NCBI RefSeq assembly: GCF_036013645.1
Contig: NZ_CP107869.1
Coordinates: 2,108,001 to 2,172,000 of the forward strand
DNA: 64,000 nucleotides
Reading direction: 5' to 3'
DNA from: Streptomyces sp. NBC_00490
GTDB lineage: Bacteria; Actinomycetota; Actinomycetes; Streptomycetales; Streptomycetaceae
The position numbers were made by a program, and so were the translations under genes. The notes under the pieces are model-generated. The model worked only from the letters and a program-made list of their open reading frames with translations. It was not told where the DNA came from and made no database searches. This document shows, piece after piece, positions 1 to 8,311 of this stretch. The stretch's first letter is position 1, and every line of letters starts with the position of its first letter.

Positions 1-2
1 TC

Positions 3-269
3 GCCCGGCGTCAGCTGCGCCGGATGATCCGCCTGGAGTCGGTGGTGATCGCGGTGTTCGGCGCGGTCCTCGGGCTGGCGCTGGGCCTGGTGTGGGGGGT
101 GTGCGTCCAGCAGGTGCTGGCGTTGCAGGGCATGCCGGCGCTGGCGATCCCGTGGGGCACGATCGTCGCGGTCGTGGTCGGCTCGGCGGTGGTGGGTGTC
201 GTGGCGGCGCTGTTGCCGGCGTTGCGGGCGTCGCGGATGAACGTGCTGACGGCCATCGCGCACGAGTGA
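3..269 (+). CDS. ABC transporter permease, FtsX/MacB type, C-terminal fragment
   Basis: The gene enters from the left edge; only the last 88 codons are present, read from base 3. Two hydrophobic helices are visible, near fragment residues 11-35 and 48-70. The protein ends PALRASRMNVLTAIAHE, the usual cytoplasmic end of FtsX-domain permeases (P-x-x-R-A-x-R-x-x-x-L-x-A-I). Such permeases work with an ATP-binding partner, usually encoded upstream, and export or mechanically couple substrates at the plasma membrane. The substrate cannot be told from this piece. The family call is firm; the ATG at 24 is internal and not the true start. Confidence 0.8.
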   Translation, partial: ARRQLRRMIRLESVVIAVFGAVLGLALGLVWGVCVQQVLALQGMPALAIPWGTIVAVVVGSAVVGVVAALLPALRASRMNVLTAIAHE

Positions 270-343
270 GGCGCGGTGGCGGCCGTCTCCGGCGGGTGAT
301 GGAATCGGTGTGATCTCAAGTCGCCCGCGAACGAGGAGAGTTC

Positions 344-1201
344 ATGCCGCGTCCGTTCCGCTTCGGTGTCAGCTTCATCGACCCGGCGCCCTCCGACGAG
401 TGGCGGGCCAAGTGCCGCCGGGCCGAGGAGCTCGGGTACGACGTGATCCTCGTCCCCGACCACCTGGGCATGCCCGCCCCGTTCCCGGCGCTGGTCGCGG
501 CGGCCGGGGCGACCGAACGGCCGCGGCTGGGCACGTTCGTGCTCAACGCGGGTTTCTGGAACCCGGCGTTGCTCGCGCGCGAGGTGGCCACGACCGACGC
601 GCTGACGGGCGGGCGCCTCGAACTCGGGCTCGGCACCGGGTACGTACAGGCGGAGCACGACGCGGCCGGGCTGCCCTTCGGCTCGCCACGCGCGCGCGTG
701 GACCATCTTCAGCGCACCGTCGAGGAGTTGGGGCGGCTGCTGGACCCCAAGGTGCCGCTGCTGCTCGGCGGCAACGGCGAGCGGATGCTGGGGCTCGCCG
801 CCGAGCACGCCGACATCGCGGCCTTCACGGGAGCGTCCCTGGTGCCGGGAAGCACCGAGGGGAAGCTGGTGCCGATGGCGGGCGCGGACTTCGCGGCACG
901 TCTCGCCCGGTACAAGGAGCTGGCGGCCGGCCGCAAGGAGCCGGCCGAGCTGAACCTGCTCATCCAGATGGTGGCCGTCACCGACGACCGCGCGGCCGCC
1001 GTGGCACCGCTCGTGGCACGGGTGCCGGACGCGACCGTGGAGCAGGCGCTGGAGCTGCCCATCCTCCTGCTCGGCACCCTGGAACAGATCACCGCGCAGG
1101 TGCTGGCCCAGCGCGACACGTACGGCTTCACCTACCTGACCGTCCTGGAGCCGTACATGGAGGCGTTCGCGCCGGTCGTCGCCGAGCTGGGCGGCAAGTG
1201 A
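344..1201 (+). CDS. LLM class F420-dependent oxidoreductase
   Basis: A 285-residue luciferase-like (TIM barrel) protein. The N-terminus RFGVSFIDPAP, the early EELGYDVILVPDHLG strand-helix and TGGRLELGLGTGY near residues 89-101 are typical of the actinobacterial F420-using branch of this superfamily, which does hydride transfer on an unknown small substrate in the cytoplasm. An AACGAGGAG-like ribosome site precedes the ATG. It is followed after 58 bases by a GNAT gene in the same direction, so co-transcription is possible. Family assignment is good; cofactor preference (F420 rather than FMN) is inferred from similarity to the Streptomyces group, not from a seen binding residue. Confidence 0.85.
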   Translation: MPRPFRFGVSFIDPAPSDEWRAKCRRAEELGYDVILVPDHLGMPAPFPALVAAAGATERPRLGTFVLNAGFWNPALLAREVATTDALTGGRLELGLGTGYVQAEHDAAGLPFGSPRARVDHLQRTVEELGRLLDPKVPLLLGGNGERMLGLAAEHADIAAFTGASLVPGSTEGKLVPMAGADFAARLARYKELAAGRKEPAELNLLIQMVAVTDDRAAAVAPLVARVPDATVEQALELPILLLGTLEQITAQVLAQRDTYGFTYLTVLEPYMEAFAPVVAELGGK

Positions 1202-1259
1202 CCGTCCGCATGCTGAAATTCGGCGCGTACCCGTCCGGCGTGCGTGATGGGATCGTCGT

Positions 1260-1685
1260 ATGACGGAACTGCATCTTCGGGCCGCCGCGCCCGCCGACCT
1301 CGACGCCGTGCTGGCGTTCTGGAAGATCTCCGCCGAGGGCACGAGCATCAGCGACGACCGGGACGGCGTGGAACGGCTCGTGGCACGTGACCCCGAGGCG
1401 CTGATCCTGGCCGAGCGGGACGGGGAACTGGTCGGCACGGTGATCGCGGGCTTCGACGGCTGGCGCTGCCATCTGTACCGGCTGGCGGTGCACCCGGAGC
1501 GGCGCCGCCAGGGCATCGGCTCGGCGCTGCTCACGGCCGCGGAGGAGCGGTTCGTACGGCTGGGCGGGCGCCGCGCGGACGCGATGGTGCTGGTCCGCAA
1601 CGAGACGGGGCAGCATGCGTGGCGGGCCGCCGGGTACGCGCCCGAGGAGAAGTGGCGGCGCTGGGTGAAGCACCTCACCGACTGA
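1260..1685 (+). CDS. GNAT family N-acetyltransferase
   Basis: A 141-residue single-domain acetyltransferase. The acetyl-CoA loop is seen as ERRRQGIGSALL at about residues 80-91 (R/Q-x-x-G-x-G/A), after the beta-4 strand LYRLAVHPE. Beta-5 follows with ADAMVLVRNETGQHAWRAAGY, the usual end of the fold. Such proteins move an acetyl group to a small-molecule or protein amine; the substrate is unknown. The ATG sits 58 bases after the LLM gene with no strong ribosome site. A 14-base direct repeat overlaps its 3' end. Confidence 0.85.
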   Translation: MTELHLRAAAPADLDAVLAFWKISAEGTSISDDRDGVERLVARDPEALILAERDGELVGTVIAGFDGWRCHLYRLAVHPERRRQGIGSALLTAAEERFVRLGGRRADAMVLVRNETGQHAWRAAGYAPEEKWRRWVKHLTD

Positions 1686-1704
1686 TCGGGGAAGCACCTC
1701 ACCG
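1667..1704 (+). repeat. 14-base direct repeat at end of GNAT gene
   Basis: GAAGCACCTCACCG occurs at 1667-1680, inside the last codons of the GNAT gene, and again at 1691-1704, just after its stop. The copies are 24 bases apart. This looks like a small local duplication. The 1686-1856 gap that follows has no recognised riboswitch or gene. Confidence 0.6.
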
Positions 1705-1856
1705 TCCGGCCGCCCTTTGCCGGTCCTTTAACATTGGGGGACCACTCGGTCCTCCAAGGAAAGGTGTGAGCGTCCGCCCATGGGCGAGCCTCCCAGTAGT
1801 ACGCGAGATCGCGCGATCCCCCGCACCCTGTCCGATCATGGGACGGAGGTGACCCG

Positions 1857-3200
1857 ATGACCGAAGTGCTCCTCCTGCTCGTGGCGATCCTGCTCTCGCT
1901 GGCCTGCGGTGCCTTCGTCGCCGCCGAGTTCTCGCTGACCACGGTCGAGCGCGGCGCCCTGGAGAGGGCCGCGGAGCGCGGCGAGCGGGGCGCGTCGGGC
2001 GCCCTGAAGGCCGTGCGCAATCTGACCTTCCAGCTCTCCGGGGCCCAGCTCGGCATCACCGTCACCAACCTGGTGGTCGGCATGCTCGCCGAGCCGTCGA
2101 TCGCCAAGCTGATCGCCGGTCCCCTGGAGTCGCTGGGCATGTCCCGCTCGGCGGCCTCGTCGGTCGCGCTGGTGCTCGGTACGGCCCTGTCGACCGTCGT
2201 CCTGATGGTCGTCGGCGAGCTGGTGCCGAAGAACTGGGCGATCTCCTCTCCGCTGGCCGTGGCCAAGCGGGTGGGCAACGCACAGCGCTGGTTCAGCGCG
2301 GCGTTCCGGCCCTTCATCACCCACCTCAACAACACGGCGAACCGCATCGTGCGTCTCTTCGGCGTCGAGCCGACGGAGGAGCTGGCCGCCGCGCGCGGGC
2401 CGCAGGAGCTCGCCGCCCTGGCCCGGCACTCCGCCAAGGAGGGCGCGCTGGAGGCCGACACCGCCGAACTCTTCGTGCGGACCCTGAACCTCTCCGACCT
2501 GACCGCGGAGAACGTGATGACGCCGCGCGTGCAGGTCATCGCCCTGGACGCCCAGGCGACCTGCGAGGACGTCGCGAACGCCACGCGCGCGACGGGCCTG
2601 TCCCGGTTCCCCGTCTACCGCGGCAACCTCGACTCGGTCGTGGGCACCGCCCACATCAAGGACGTCCTGGCGGTCCCGGCCGAGCGCCGGGCCCGGGTCC
2701 CCGTCTCCGAACTGATGCGCGAGCCGCTGCTCGTCCCCGAGTCGCTGACCGTGGACCGGCTGCTCGACCGGCTGTCCGGCAAGCGCACGATGGCCGTGGT
2801 CATCGACGAGTACGGCGGTACGGCCGGGGTGGCCACGCTGGAGGACATCGTCGAGGAGGTCGTCGGCGAGGTCCGCGACGAGCACGACCCGCACGAGACA
2901 CCCGACCTGGCCGCGGCCGGGACCGACGACGAGGGCCGCGTCCTGTACTCGGCCGACGGCTCGGCACGCATCGACCACCTCGCGCGCGTGGGCCTGCGGG
3001 CTCCCGAGGGGCCGTACGAGACCCTGGCCGGTCTGGTGGCGACCGAGCTCGGCCGTATCCCGGTCGTCGGCGACACCGCGGAGGTCGTCGGATGGCGGCT
3101 GGACGTGGTGGACGCCTCCGGGCGCAGGGCCGCGCGCGTGCTGCTGCACGCTCCGCTCGACGACACGTCGGATTCCTTCGAAGGGGAGGCCCGCAAGTGA
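1857..3200 (+). CDS. CBS-domain membrane protein, hemolysin C/CorC (CNNM-like) family, first of pair
   Basis: A 447-residue protein with the full CNNM/CorC layout: an N-terminal DUF21 membrane domain with several helices (residues 1-140, with GELVPKNWAIS near the end of the domain), two CBS motifs (about 205-330; NVMTPRVQVIALD and TMAVVIDEYGGTAGVATLEDIVEEVVGE), and a C-terminal CorC_HlyC transporter-associated domain (about 345-430). Relatives are linked to magnesium or cobalt efflux; hemolysis is a historical name. A good GGAGGTGA ribosome site lies just before the ATG. The stop overlaps the start of the second paralogue by 4 bases (GTGA), so the two are translationally coupled. Confidence 0.9.
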   Translation: MTEVLLLLVAILLSLACGAFVAAEFSLTTVERGALERAAERGERGASGALKAVRNLTFQLSGAQLGITVTNLVVGMLAEPSIAKLIAGPLESLGMSRSAASSVALVLGTALSTVVLMVVGELVPKNWAISSPLAVAKRVGNAQRWFSAAFRPFITHLNNTANRIVRLFGVEPTEELAAARGPQELAALARHSAKEGALEADTAELFVRTLNLSDLTAENVMTPRVQVIALDAQATCEDVANATRATGLSRFPVYRGNLDSVVGTAHIKDVLAVPAERRARVPVSELMREPLLVPESLTVDRLLDRLSGKRTMAVVIDEYGGTAGVATLEDIVEEVVGEVRDEHDPHETPDLAAAGTDDEGRVLYSADGSARIDHLARVGLRAPEGPYETLAGLVATELGRIPVVGDTAEVVGWRLDVVDASGRRAARVLLHAPLDDTSDSFEGEARK

Positions 3201-4210
3201 CCGCGATCCAGTTGCTGATCGGCCTGGCGACCCTGGTCGTCAACGCCTTCTTCGTGGGCGCCGAGTTCGCGCTGATCTCGGTGCGGCGCTCGCAGATCGA
3301 GCCGTACGCCGAGGAGGGCGACCGGCGCGCCAAGAGCGTGCTATGGGGTCTGCAGCATGTGTCCGCGCTGATGGCGGCGGCACAGCTCGGCATCACCCTG
3401 TGCACGCTGATCCTCGGTGTGGTCGCCGAACCGGCGATCGCGCACCTGCTGGAGCCGGTGTTCCACGCGCTCGGTGTGCCGGCGGGCGCCGGACACGCGG
3501 TGTCGTTCGTGATCGCGCTCACCGCGGCGACGTATCTGCACATGCTGCTCGGCGAGATGGTGCCGAAGAACATCGCGCTCGCGGAGCCGGTGCGCAGCGC
3601 GCTGGTGCTGGGCCCGCCGCTGGTCACCCTGTCCCGGGGCCTGCGCCCGGTGATCTTCGCGATCAACGCGTTCGCCAACGCCCTGCTGAAGCTGTTGCGG
3701 GTGGAGACCAAGGACGAGGTCACGGCGACCTTCTCGGACGCCGAGCTGGCCCGGCTGGTCAAGGACTCCGACGAGGCGGGTCTGATCGACGACCGGACCC
3801 GGGAGCGGCTGCACGACGCCCTGGAGTTGGGCCGCCGGCCGGTGCGCGATGTCGTCCTGCCGCTGGAACGGGTCGTCTACGCGCGCGTGGGCGTCACCCC
3901 GGAGCAGTTGGAACGGCTGTCGGCCGAGTCCGGGTTCTCCCGGTTCCCGGTGGTGGACGACGGGCGGCGCATCCTCGGCTATCTGCATGTGAAGGACGCG
4001 CTGGACGCCTCCCCGCGGGATCTGGCGTTCCAGGTCCGGGACATGCGGCCCATCGCGCGCGTGCGGGAGAGCACACCGCTGGACGACGTCCTGACGGCGA
4101 TGCGGGGCAGCCGTACGCATGTCGCGGCGGTGCTGGGGGGCGACGGGCGGCTGGCGGGGCTGGTGACGATGGAGGACGTGCTGCGGGAGCTGTTCGGACA
4201 GCGGGCGTGA
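3197..4210 (+). CDS. CBS-domain membrane protein, hemolysin C/CorC family, second of pair
   Basis: A 337-residue paralogue of the upstream protein. The start is the GTG at 3197, overlapping the previous stop (GTGA) and preceded by AAGGGGAGG at 3181-3189. The ATG at 3092 would add an out-of-family leader inside the upstream gene. Residues 1-145 form the DUF21 membrane domain (GEMVPKNIALAEPV), followed by two CBS motifs ending HVAAVLGGDGRLAGLVTMED. It stops right after the CBS pair, so the C-terminal CorC_HlyC domain of its partner is missing. This long-plus-short pair is usual in Streptomyces and suggests a heteromeric complex, probably for divalent cation homeostasis. Confidence 0.9.
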   Translation: MTAIQLLIGLATLVVNAFFVGAEFALISVRRSQIEPYAEEGDRRAKSVLWGLQHVSALMAAAQLGITLCTLILGVVAEPAIAHLLEPVFHALGVPAGAGHAVSFVIALTAATYLHMLLGEMVPKNIALAEPVRSALVLGPPLVTLSRGLRPVIFAINAFANALLKLLRVETKDEVTATFSDAELARLVKDSDEAGLIDDRTRERLHDALELGRRPVRDVVLPLERVVYARVGVTPEQLERLSAESGFSRFPVVDDGRRILGYLHVKDALDASPRDLAFQVRDMRPIARVRESTPLDDVLTAMRGSRTHVAAVLGGDGRLAGLVTMEDVLRELFGQRA

Positions 4211-4264
4211 GGGCCCGGCCGGGGGTCCGGGGAGGCTGACCGACCGCCGGGTATGTGAACGGGT

Positions 4265-4270
4265 TAGCAT
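4265..4270 (+). promoter_or_regulatory. Possible -10 element of the SGNH hydrolase gene
   Basis: TAGCAT ends 10 bases before the ATG at 4281. If used, the message would have only a few bases of leader, which fits the lack of a purine-rich ribosome site before this ATG. No matching -35 box is convincing. Confidence 0.3.
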
Positions 4271-4280
4271 TTTCTCCGCC

Positions 4281-5063
4281 ATGCAGAAGAACCCCGCACA
4301 CACCAGCCTCGTCGCCCTCGGCGACTCCTTCACCGAGGGCATGTCGGACCTGCTCCCGAACGGCTCCTACCGGGGCTGGGCCGATGTCCTGGCCGGCCGG
4401 ATGGCCGCGGTGACACCCGGCTTCCGGTACGCCAACCTCGCGGTCCGCGGCAAGCTCATCCAGCAGATCGTCGAGGAGCAGGTCGATGTGGCCGTGGCCA
4501 TGCGGCCCGACGTGATCACGCTGGTGGGCGGCCTGAACGACACCCTGCGGCCCAAGTGCGACATGGGGCGGGTCCGCGCGCTGCTGACCGAGGCCGTGGA
4601 GCGGCTCGCCCCGGCCTGCGAGCAGCTCGTGCTGATGCGCAGCCCGGGCCGCCAGGGGCCGGTCCTGGAGCGCTTCCGGCCACGCATGGAGGAGCTCTTC
4701 GCGTGCGTCGACGAGCTGGCCGAAAAGCACGGCGCGATCGTCGTCGACCTGTACGGGGCGCCGTCCCTCGGTGATCCGCGCCTGTGGGACGTGGACCGGC
4801 TGCACCTCACGGCCGAGGGCCACCGGCGCGTCGCCGAGGCGGTCTGGCAGACACTGGGCTACGACCCCGAGGACACCGAGTGGCGCACGCCGATGCCGGC
4901 CACGCTGCCGCCGGGCTGGGCCGCGCGACGGGTCGCGGACGCCCGGTTCGCCCGGCAGTACCTGCTCCCCTGGATAGCCCGCCGTCTCACCGGCCGCTCC
5001 TCGGGCGACGGCCTGCCGGCGAAGCGGCCCGACCTGCTGCCGTACGAGGGTCCGACGCCGTAA
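4281..5063 (+). CDS. SGNH/GDSL hydrolase family protein
   Basis: A 260-residue hydrolase with all four SGNH blocks: block I ALGDSFTEG (nucleophile Ser at about residue 14), block II with the oxyanion Gly in VRGKLI, block III GGLNDT with the Asn, and block V DVDRLHLTAEGH with the catalytic Asp-x-x-His. Members cleave esters of lipids, sugars or cell-wall components. No signal peptide is visible, so a cytoplasmic role is likely. The C-terminal 50 residues after the catalytic His (an RR-rich segment) are common in Streptomyces homologues. It stands alone, 83 bases before purB. Confidence 0.9.
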   Translation: MQKNPAHTSLVALGDSFTEGMSDLLPNGSYRGWADVLAGRMAAVTPGFRYANLAVRGKLIQQIVEEQVDVAVAMRPDVITLVGGLNDTLRPKCDMGRVRALLTEAVERLAPACEQLVLMRSPGRQGPVLERFRPRMEELFACVDELAEKHGAIVVDLYGAPSLGDPRLWDVDRLHLTAEGHRRVAEAVWQTLGYDPEDTEWRTPMPATLPPGWAARRVADARFARQYLLPWIARRLTGRSSGDGLPAKRPDLLPYEGPTP

Positions 5064-5132
5064 CCCGGCGTGACGCGGGTCTCGTAGGTTCCACCGAAGA
5101 CATCCCTGGCGCTGGCCTGCACGAATCGCCAG

Positions 5133-5138
5133 TAGAAT
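5133..5138 (+). promoter_or_regulatory. Candidate -10 box giving a near-leaderless purB message
   Basis: TAGAAT at 5133-5138 ends 8 bases before the GTG start codon at 5147. Initiation 7 or so bases downstream of the hexamer would place the transcript 5' end at or within two bases of the start codon. No Shine-Dalgarno sequence precedes the GTG, which agrees with leaderless translation, common in actinomycetes. No clear -35 match is seen. Confidence 0.45.
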
Positions 5139-5146
5139 CCGTACAC

Positions 5147-6589
5147 GTGACTTCCGCTCCCGCCAAGCCCCGCATCCCGAACGTCCTCGCCGGACGCTAC
5201 GCCTCCGCCGAGCTCGCCACGCTCTGGTCGCCCGAGCAGAAGGTGAAGCTGGAGCGGCAGCTCTGGCTCGCCGTACTGCGGGCCCAGAAGGACCTCGGCA
5301 TCGAGGTGCCGGACGAGGCGATCGCCGACTACGAGCGTGTCCTGGACACCGTCGACCTGGCCTCCATCGCCGAGCGCGAGAAGGTCACGCGGCACGACGT
5401 GAAGGCGCGGATCGAGGAGTTCAACGACCTCGCCGGGCACGAGCACGTCCACAAGGGCATGACCTCGCGCGACCTCACCGAGAACGTCGAGCAGCTGCAG
5501 ATCCGGCTCTCGCTGGAGCTGATGCGCGACCGTACGGTGGCCGTCCTGGCCCGTCTGGCCAAGCTGGCCGGCGAGTACGGCGAGCTGGTCATGGCCGGCC
5601 GCTCGCACAACGTCGCCGCGCAGGCCACGACACTCGGCAAGCGGTTCGCGACCGCCGCCGACGAGCTGCTCGTCGCCCACGGCCGGGTCGAGGAGCTGCT
5701 CGGCCGCTACCCGCTGCGCGGCATCAAGGGCCCGGTCGGCACCGCGCAGGACATGCTCGACCTGCTCGGCGGCGACGCGGCCAAGCTGGCCGACCTGGAG
5801 CAGCGGATCGCCCGGCACCTGGGCTTCTCGCAGGCGTTCACCTCGGTCGGCCAGGTCTACCCGCGCTCCCTGGACTACGAGGTCGTGACCGCGCTGGTGC
5901 AGGTGGCGGCGGCCCCGTCGTCGCTGGCGAAGACGATCCGCCTGATGGCCGGGCACGAGCTGGTGACCGAGGGCTTCAAGCCGGGCCAGGTCGGCTCCTC
6001 CGCGATGCCGCACAAGATGAACACCCGGTCCTGCGAGCGCGTCAACGGCCTCATGGTCATCCTGCGCGGCTACGCGTCCATGACCGGCGAACTGGCGGGC
6101 GACCAGTGGAACGAGGGCGACGTGTCCTGCTCGGTGGTGCGCCGGGTCGCGCTGCCGGACGCGTTCTTCGCGCTCGACGGTCTGCTGGAGACGTTCCTGA
6201 CGGTCCTCGACGAGTTCGGCGCCTTCCCGGCGGTCGTCGCCCGCGAACTGGACCGCTACCTGCCGTTCCTCGCCACCACCAAGGTGCTCATGGGCGCGGT
6301 GCGTGCCGGCGTCGGCCGCGAGGTCGCGCACGAGGCGATCAAGGAGAACGCCGTCGCCTCCGCGCTCGCGATGCGCGAGCAGGGCGCCGAGCGCAACGAG
6401 CTCCTCGACAAGCTGGCCGCGGACGAGCGCATCCCGCTCGACCGGGCGCAGCTGGACGCGCTGATGGCGGACAAGCTGTCCTTCACGGGCGCCGCGGCCG
6501 ACCAGGTCGGTGTGGTCGTCGGCCGGATCGAGGAGATCGTGAAGCAGCACCCGGAGGCCGCCGGTTACACGCCCGGCGCGATCCTCTGA
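5147..6589 (+). CDS. purB: Adenylosuccinate lyase
   Basis: A 480-residue member of the fumarase/aspartase superfamily. It splits fumarate from SAICAR and from adenylosuccinate in purine synthesis. The superfamily signature GSSAMPHKMN lies near residues 284-293, and MTSRDLTENVEQLQ and AGRSHNVAAQATT are the other active-site regions expected. I chose the GTG at 5147 because the protein then begins VTSAPAKPRIPNVLAGRYAS, matching the usual N-terminus; further upstream reading runs through the SGNH gene in another frame. A -10-like TAGAAT lies directly upstream. Length and motifs are complete. Confidence 0.97.
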   Translation: MTSAPAKPRIPNVLAGRYASAELATLWSPEQKVKLERQLWLAVLRAQKDLGIEVPDEAIADYERVLDTVDLASIAEREKVTRHDVKARIEEFNDLAGHEHVHKGMTSRDLTENVEQLQIRLSLELMRDRTVAVLARLAKLAGEYGELVMAGRSHNVAAQATTLGKRFATAADELLVAHGRVEELLGRYPLRGIKGPVGTAQDMLDLLGGDAAKLADLEQRIARHLGFSQAFTSVGQVYPRSLDYEVVTALVQVAAAPSSLAKTIRLMAGHELVTEGFKPGQVGSSAMPHKMNTRSCERVNGLMVILRGYASMTGELAGDQWNEGDVSCSVVRRVALPDAFFALDGLLETFLTVLDEFGAFPAVVARELDRYLPFLATTKVLMGAVRAGVGREVAHEAIKENAVASALAMREQGAERNELLDKLAADERIPLDRAQLDALMADKLSFTGAAADQVGVVVGRIEEIVKQHPEAAGYTPGAIL

Positions 6590-6602
6590 TCCGGCGCACG
6601 GC

Positions 6603-7152
6603 ATGACGCGCTTCACCCCCGCGGAGCTGGAGGCCGCCCGCGACCGTCTGGTACCGGACGTCGTCGCGGACGGTCTGCACGTGCTTTTCTGCGGGATCAA
6701 CCCGGGTCTGATGACCGCCGCCACGGGCCATCACTTCGCCCGTCCCGGCAACCGCTTCTGGCCGGTCCTGCACCTGTCCGGGTTCACGCCTCGTCTGATG
6801 AAGCCGTCGGAGCAGCAGGAGTTGCTGTCCTACGGGCTCGGCATCACGAACGTCGTGGCGCGGGCGAGCGCGCGGGCGGACGAGCTGAGCGCGGAGGAGT
6901 ATCGCGAGGGCGGGCGGCAACTGGCGCTCAAGGTGGCGCGGTTGCGGCCCCGCTGGCTGGCGGTGGTCGGGGTCACCGCCTACCGGGCGGCGTTCGACGA
7001 CAAGCAAGAAGGCCCGGGTGGGTCCGCAGGAGCGGACGTTCGGGGACACGCGTGTGTGGGTGCTGCCGAATCCGAGCGGGCTGAACGCGCATTGGACGAC
7101 GGCGACGATGGCGGAGGAGTTCGCGCGGTTGCGGGTGGCGGCGCAGGCCTGA
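6603..7152 (+). pseudogene. mug: G/U mismatch-specific DNA glycosylase, frameshifted
   Basis: Codons from 6603 give a normal Mug/TDG-type uracil glycosylase start: the active-site block FCGINPGLMTAATGHHFA near residues 29-46, then RPRWLAVVGVTAYRAAFDD. At 7001-7008 CAAG is doubled, shifting the frame by +1. The expected end resumes at once in the next frame: RVGPQERTFGDTRVWVLPNP and then SGLNAHWTTATMAEEF, stopping at 7150-7152. That part holds the second conserved block (NPSGLN). In the original frame the ORF instead runs to 7415 as a nonsense tail over the opposite gene. Removing one CAAG restores a complete protein of normal length. It is either a recent mutation or a sequencing error. The intact enzyme would excise uracil or ethenocytosine from mispairs. 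Confidence 0.8.
7001..7008 (+). repeat. CAAG tandem duplication causing the mug frameshift
   Basis: CAAGCAAG interrupts the glycosylase reading frame between AAF-DDK and the resumed frame KARVGPQ. A single CAAG would keep one continuous frame through 7152. Confidence 0.8.
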
Positions 7153-7156
7153 CGGA

Positions 7157-7543
7157 TCACGGGGGGTCGGTGTCGGTGACGAACACCCGGAGCCGGGGCT
7201 GCTCCTCGCCGTTCCGGTCGGCGACCGCCAGGACGGCCCGGCGGTCGCTGCCGGGTATCTCCCACGTACGCAGGTCGATCGCCAGGGCGGCGAGCCTCGC
7301 CCAGGGCTCGGGTATGACCTCCCCCCGCGCGATGCGCTCCTGGAGGGTGACCGTCCCCCGGCGCGACGGCTCTCCCCACCTCTCCGTCAACCGCTCGGCG
7401 ACAGCCGCCTCGTAGGCGTAGCAGTCACTCGCGTCCGGCCAGTCCCCGGGCCCTAACCACGCGGCGTGATAGCCGCTGTGCCCCGCGGGAAAGTCCCGGG
7501 AGCACAGCGCGTCGATCAGCGTGAGGTCCTTCGCGATGTCCAT
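7157..7543 (-). CDS. Hypothetical protein with a TTA codon
   Basis: A 128-residue protein read from the ATG at 7543 (MDIAKDLTLIDALCSRDFPA). No known domain is recognised. It has a mixed alpha/beta look, with the C-terminal strand pattern RRAVLAVADRNG and LRVFVTDTDPP and no membrane helix or signal. Codon 30 (7454-7456) is TTA, the rare leucine codon read by the bldA tRNA, so its translation may be limited to late growth. It is convergent with mug, 4 bases away, and lies downstream of the ABC permease. Longer upstream starts exist in the frame but read into the permease gene and look wrong. Confidence 0.65.
   Translation of the reverse strand: MDIAKDLTLIDALCSRDFPAGHSGYHAAWLGPGDWPDASDCYAYEAAVAERLTERWGEPSRRGTVTLQERIARGEVIPEPWARLAALAIDLRTWEIPGSDRRAVLAVADRNGEEQPRLRVFVTDTDPP
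7454..7456 (-). other. TTA codon (bldA-dependent) in the hypothetical gene
   Basis: In the minus-strand gene starting at 7543, codon 30 is TTA (context A-W-L-G-P). TTA is nearly absent from this window, and in Streptomyces it needs the developmentally controlled bldA tRNA. Confidence 0.7.
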
Positions 7544-7584
7544 GTGATCCAGTAAACCGGGTACCACTGACAACTGGCGTGCCG

Positions 7585-8310
7585 TCAGGCGTCCCTGCGC
7601 CGCACGCTCCACGCGCCCGCCGCCAGTACCGCCGCCGTCCACAGCGCGGTCACCCCCAGCCCCGCCCACGGCCCCAACCGGCCGTCGTAGGACTCGTACA
7701 GGACCACCTGTCCCGCCCGGTCCGGCAGGAAGTCCGTCGCGCCGCCCACCGCGTCCCCGATCACGAACGAGACGACGAGGACGAACGGGATCAGCAGGGA
7801 CAGCGCGCCCACCCCGCTGCGCAGCAGGGCCGTGAGTCCGGCCGCCAGCAGTGCCATCAGCATGAGGTAGAGGCCGCAGCCCACCACACCGCGTGCCTGC
7901 TCGCCCGCGGTCAGACCGCTCGCCGCGTCGCCCAGGCCCGCCCTCGCGACCAGGAGCGCGGCCAGGGCGGTGATCTGCCCGACGACCAGGGTCGGCACGG
8001 CGATCGCGGTCAGCTTGGCCGCGTACCACCGTCCGCGCCGCGGCACCGCGGCGAGGGAGAGCCGCAGCGCACCCCCGTGGAACTCCGAGGACACGGCCAT
8101 GGCTCCGAAGGAGATCGCGGCGATCTGACCGGGCGCGACCCCGGACAACGCCGTGAACAGCGGGTCGAAGTCGGGGTCGGACGTCTCGGAGACACCGGCG
8201 AGCGCGGAGAACGCCGTGCTCGCCGCGAACAGCGCGAGCAGCGCCCCGAGGAGCGAGCGGAGCGTACGGATCTTCAGCCACTCGGCGTGCAGAACGGGTG
8301 CGTAGGACAT
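7585..8310 (-). CDS. ABC transporter permease (ABC-2 type)
   Basis: A 241-residue membrane protein. About six hydrophobic segments are visible, from LLGALLALFAASTAFSALAG near the N-terminus to WAGLGVTALWTAAVLAAGAW near the end, after the typical ABC-2 opening of HAEWLKIRTLRS. Its start lies 1 base past the stop of the ATP-binding gene, so the two form one exporter operon. Members export drugs, peptides or lipids; no substrate is indicated. A two-component system is encoded divergently upstream and may control it. Confidence 0.88.
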   Translation of the reverse strand: MSYAPVLHAEWLKIRTLRSLLGALLALFAASTAFSALAGVSETSDPDFDPLFTALSGVAPGQIAAISFGAMAVSSEFHGGALRLSLAAVPRRGRWYAAKLTAIAVPTLVVGQITALAALLVARAGLGDAASGLTAGEQARGVVGCGLYLMLMALLAAGLTALLRSGVGALSLLIPFVLVVSFVIGDAVGGATDFLPDRAGQVVLYESYDGRLGPWAGLGVTALWTAAVLAAGAWSVRRRDA

Positions 8311-8311
8311 G

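Noticed and set aside
1686..1856. Possible riboswitch (magnesium M-box or manganese type) before the CorC-like genes
   Set aside because: None of the conserved core sequences of those riboswitches could be found; only a short direct repeat and a good ribosome site are present.
7153..7415. Extended C-terminus of the mug frame to 7415
   Set aside because: After the CAAG duplication the sequence is nonsense overlapping the opposite gene, while the true C-terminus is intact in the next frame.
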